Shown here: one piece after another, positions 6,278 through 7,008 of the stretch
Numbering within the stretch: position 1 is the first letter of the stretch
How the letters are laid out: the number at the start of each line of letters is the position of its first letter
Source of the DNA: Bacteroidota bacterium
GTDB taxonomy: Bacteria; Bacteroidota; Bacteroidia; Bacteroidales; JAKIYJ01
Direction: 5' to 3'
DNA: 7,008 nucleotides
NCBI GenBank assembly: GCA_022708585.1
Contig: JAKIYJ010000075.1
Span: 1-7,008, forward strand
Notes under the pieces: generated by a model
Seen by the model: only the letters and a program-made list of their open reading frames with translations
What the model was told of the DNA's origin: nothing
The model's database searches: none
Position numbers and translations under genes: made by a program

Positions 6278-6861
6278 ATGATGAAAAAAATTGATGACAT
6301 TAAATTATATAGAATAACACACATAGATAATATCCCTCATATACTTGAATATGGTATAACGCATAAAAATTCAAATCAAAGAAATCATAATTATAAAGAA
6401 ATCGGAGATATATCTTTAATATCAACAAGGATCAGCAAAAAAATTTGAGAATGCCGATGCTTTATGTAATTCAACATGGTGGCAACTATGTAAATGCACC
6501 CACACAAGCATTTGATATTATATATATTGTTTGTAAATTAGGTGAAATATTAAGATTAGATAATGAATATTATTTCACTAATGGGCACGCAACAGATAAT
6601 TTAACAATGTTTTATGATAAAAGTAAAATAAATGAAATAACTTCAATACTAGATTGGGATAGCATAGAAGCAAAATATTAGGGTGGTACCGAGAATGCTG
6701 AAATAAAATGGAAAAAACAAGCTGAATTTTTGATAAAGGACGATATACCTCCTCACTTTATTAAATATTTCATTTGCCATAATGAGTCCACTAAGGAAAA
6801 ATTAATTAATTTTGGAATATCTGAGCAAAAAATCAAAATTGATTCAAATGCTTATTTTTAA
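6278..6861 (+). pseudogene. darT: darT pseudogene (DNA ADP-ribosyltransferase toxin, DUF4433 family), frameshifted and with premature stop
   Basis: DarT toxins attach ADP-ribose from NAD to thymidine in single-stranded DNA. The first piece (ATG 6278 or 6281 to TGA 6446-6448) carries the family N-terminus, YRITHIDNIPHILEYGITHKN and LISTR, with the expected NAD-site Arg at 6428-6430. The homology then resumes in another frame at RMPMLYVIQHGG (from about 6448). The roughly 20 residues that normally lie between, including the G-D-Y-[IV]-P-F-Y-F segment, are missing, so this is an internal deletion of a length not divisible by three beside an A7 run (6437-6443). The second piece holds FTNGHATDN (His codon 6586-6588) and ends at TAG 6679-6681, where the family usually has Trp (a TGG to TAG change). 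The frame then continues as GGTEN, KKQAEFL (likely catalytic Glu codon 6724-6726) and IKIDSNAYF to TAA 6859-6861. No single product could hold both the NAD pocket and the catalytic Glu, so the toxin should be dead. Assembly error could explain one lesion but hardly all of them. Confidence 0.9.
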
Positions 6862-6874
6862 TAAATAATTAAAA

Positions 6875-7008
6875 ATGATAAAATACGTTGTAGGAAATAT
6901 ATTAGAAAGCGAAGCTGATGCCCTCGTAAATACAGTAAATACTGTAGGTATAATGGGTAAAGGTATAGCTTTGCAATTTAAAAAAGCATTTCCTGAAAAT
7001 TTCAAAAA
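6875..7008 (+). CDS. darG: DarG antitoxin, macro-domain DNA ADP-ribosylglycohydrolase (partial, C-terminus off window)
   Basis: The ATG at 6875 opens a frame of 44 full codons to the right edge, beginning MIKYVVGNILESEADALVNT. This is the N-terminus of the DarG macro domain. It shows the strand preceding G-N-I-L, the A-L-V-N-T-V-N-T-V-G-I-M-G-K-G-I-A ligand-binding loop and the family's QFKKAFPENFK. In studied DarTG systems this domain removes ADP-ribose from thymidine in DNA, and a C-terminal domain binds and blocks DarT; that part and the catalytic Lys lie outside the window. The start is 13 nt after the darT stop, the usual toxin-antitoxin operon order. No lesion is seen in the visible part, in contrast to darT. 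It could also be an antitoxin that decays further downstream. Confidence 0.9.
   Translation, partial: MIKYVVGNILESEADALVNTVNTVGIMGKGIALQFKKAFPENFK

Noticed and set aside
6257..6280. TTG at 6257 as the darT start
   Set aside because: It lies inside a TAAATTTG promoter-like site, and the extra residues (KKYVFQ) are not typical. Tandem ATGs at 6278 and 6281 place the family N-terminus a few residues downstream, which fits better.
6437..6448. Programmed frameshifting at the A7 run in darT
   Set aside because: Shifting frame there still leaves about 20 conserved residues missing and does not remove the TAG at 6679-6681. Decay explains the data more simply.
6679..6681. Readthrough or recoding of TAG as Trp or another residue in darT
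   Set aside because: TAG is not otherwise used in a recoded way in the long intact gene here, and the upstream deletion already disables the protein. A nonsense mutation is the simplest reading.

Overview
The window looks like an AT-rich chromosome segment of a member of the Bacteroidota. Three things point there: promoter-like sites of the TAnnTTTG type in front of the genes, an exported protein with the 'LDVSSTD..G.LIPRMT..QR..I..PAEGLLIYQTD' module common in secreted proteins of that phylum, and a eukaryotic-type (GT3) glycogen synthase next to a DUF3417-type alpha-glucan phosphorylase. Genus and species cannot be read from the sequence.

Layout. (1) Positions 1-1041, minus strand: the N-terminal 347 residues of a secreted surface-type protein. 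It has a signal peptide, two copies of a 44-residue module, a short collagen-like Gly-X-Y tract and the start of a Kelch-like region, and it runs off the left edge. (2) 1042-1337: a divergent intergenic region with a candidate promoter for each flanking gene and one copy of a short dispersed repeat. (3) 1338-5588, plus strand: one intact 1416-residue gene in which a GT3 glycogen synthase and a full-length GT35 alpha-glucan phosphorylase are fused. (4) 5589-6250: gene-poor, repeat-rich DNA. It holds a second copy of the dispersed repeat, a TA-flanked palindromic MITE-like element, three 19-bp tandem units running into a third copy of the dispersed repeat, and then AT-rich DNA with at most a decayed reading frame. 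(5) 6278-7008, plus strand: a DarTG DNA ADP-ribosylation toxin-antitoxin locus. The toxin gene darT is broken by an internal deletion with frameshift and by an in-frame TAG. The antitoxin gene darG begins 13 bp downstream and looks intact as far as the right edge (44 codons visible).

How the parts relate. The fused enzyme would place glucan chain extension and phosphorolysis on one polypeptide. The darTG remnant is an unrelated defence or addiction module next to repeat-rich DNA. I see no convincing wholly new system. The points most worth a second look are the dead toxin in front of an open antitoxin, the synthase-phosphorylase fusion, and the family of small repeats flanking the genes.
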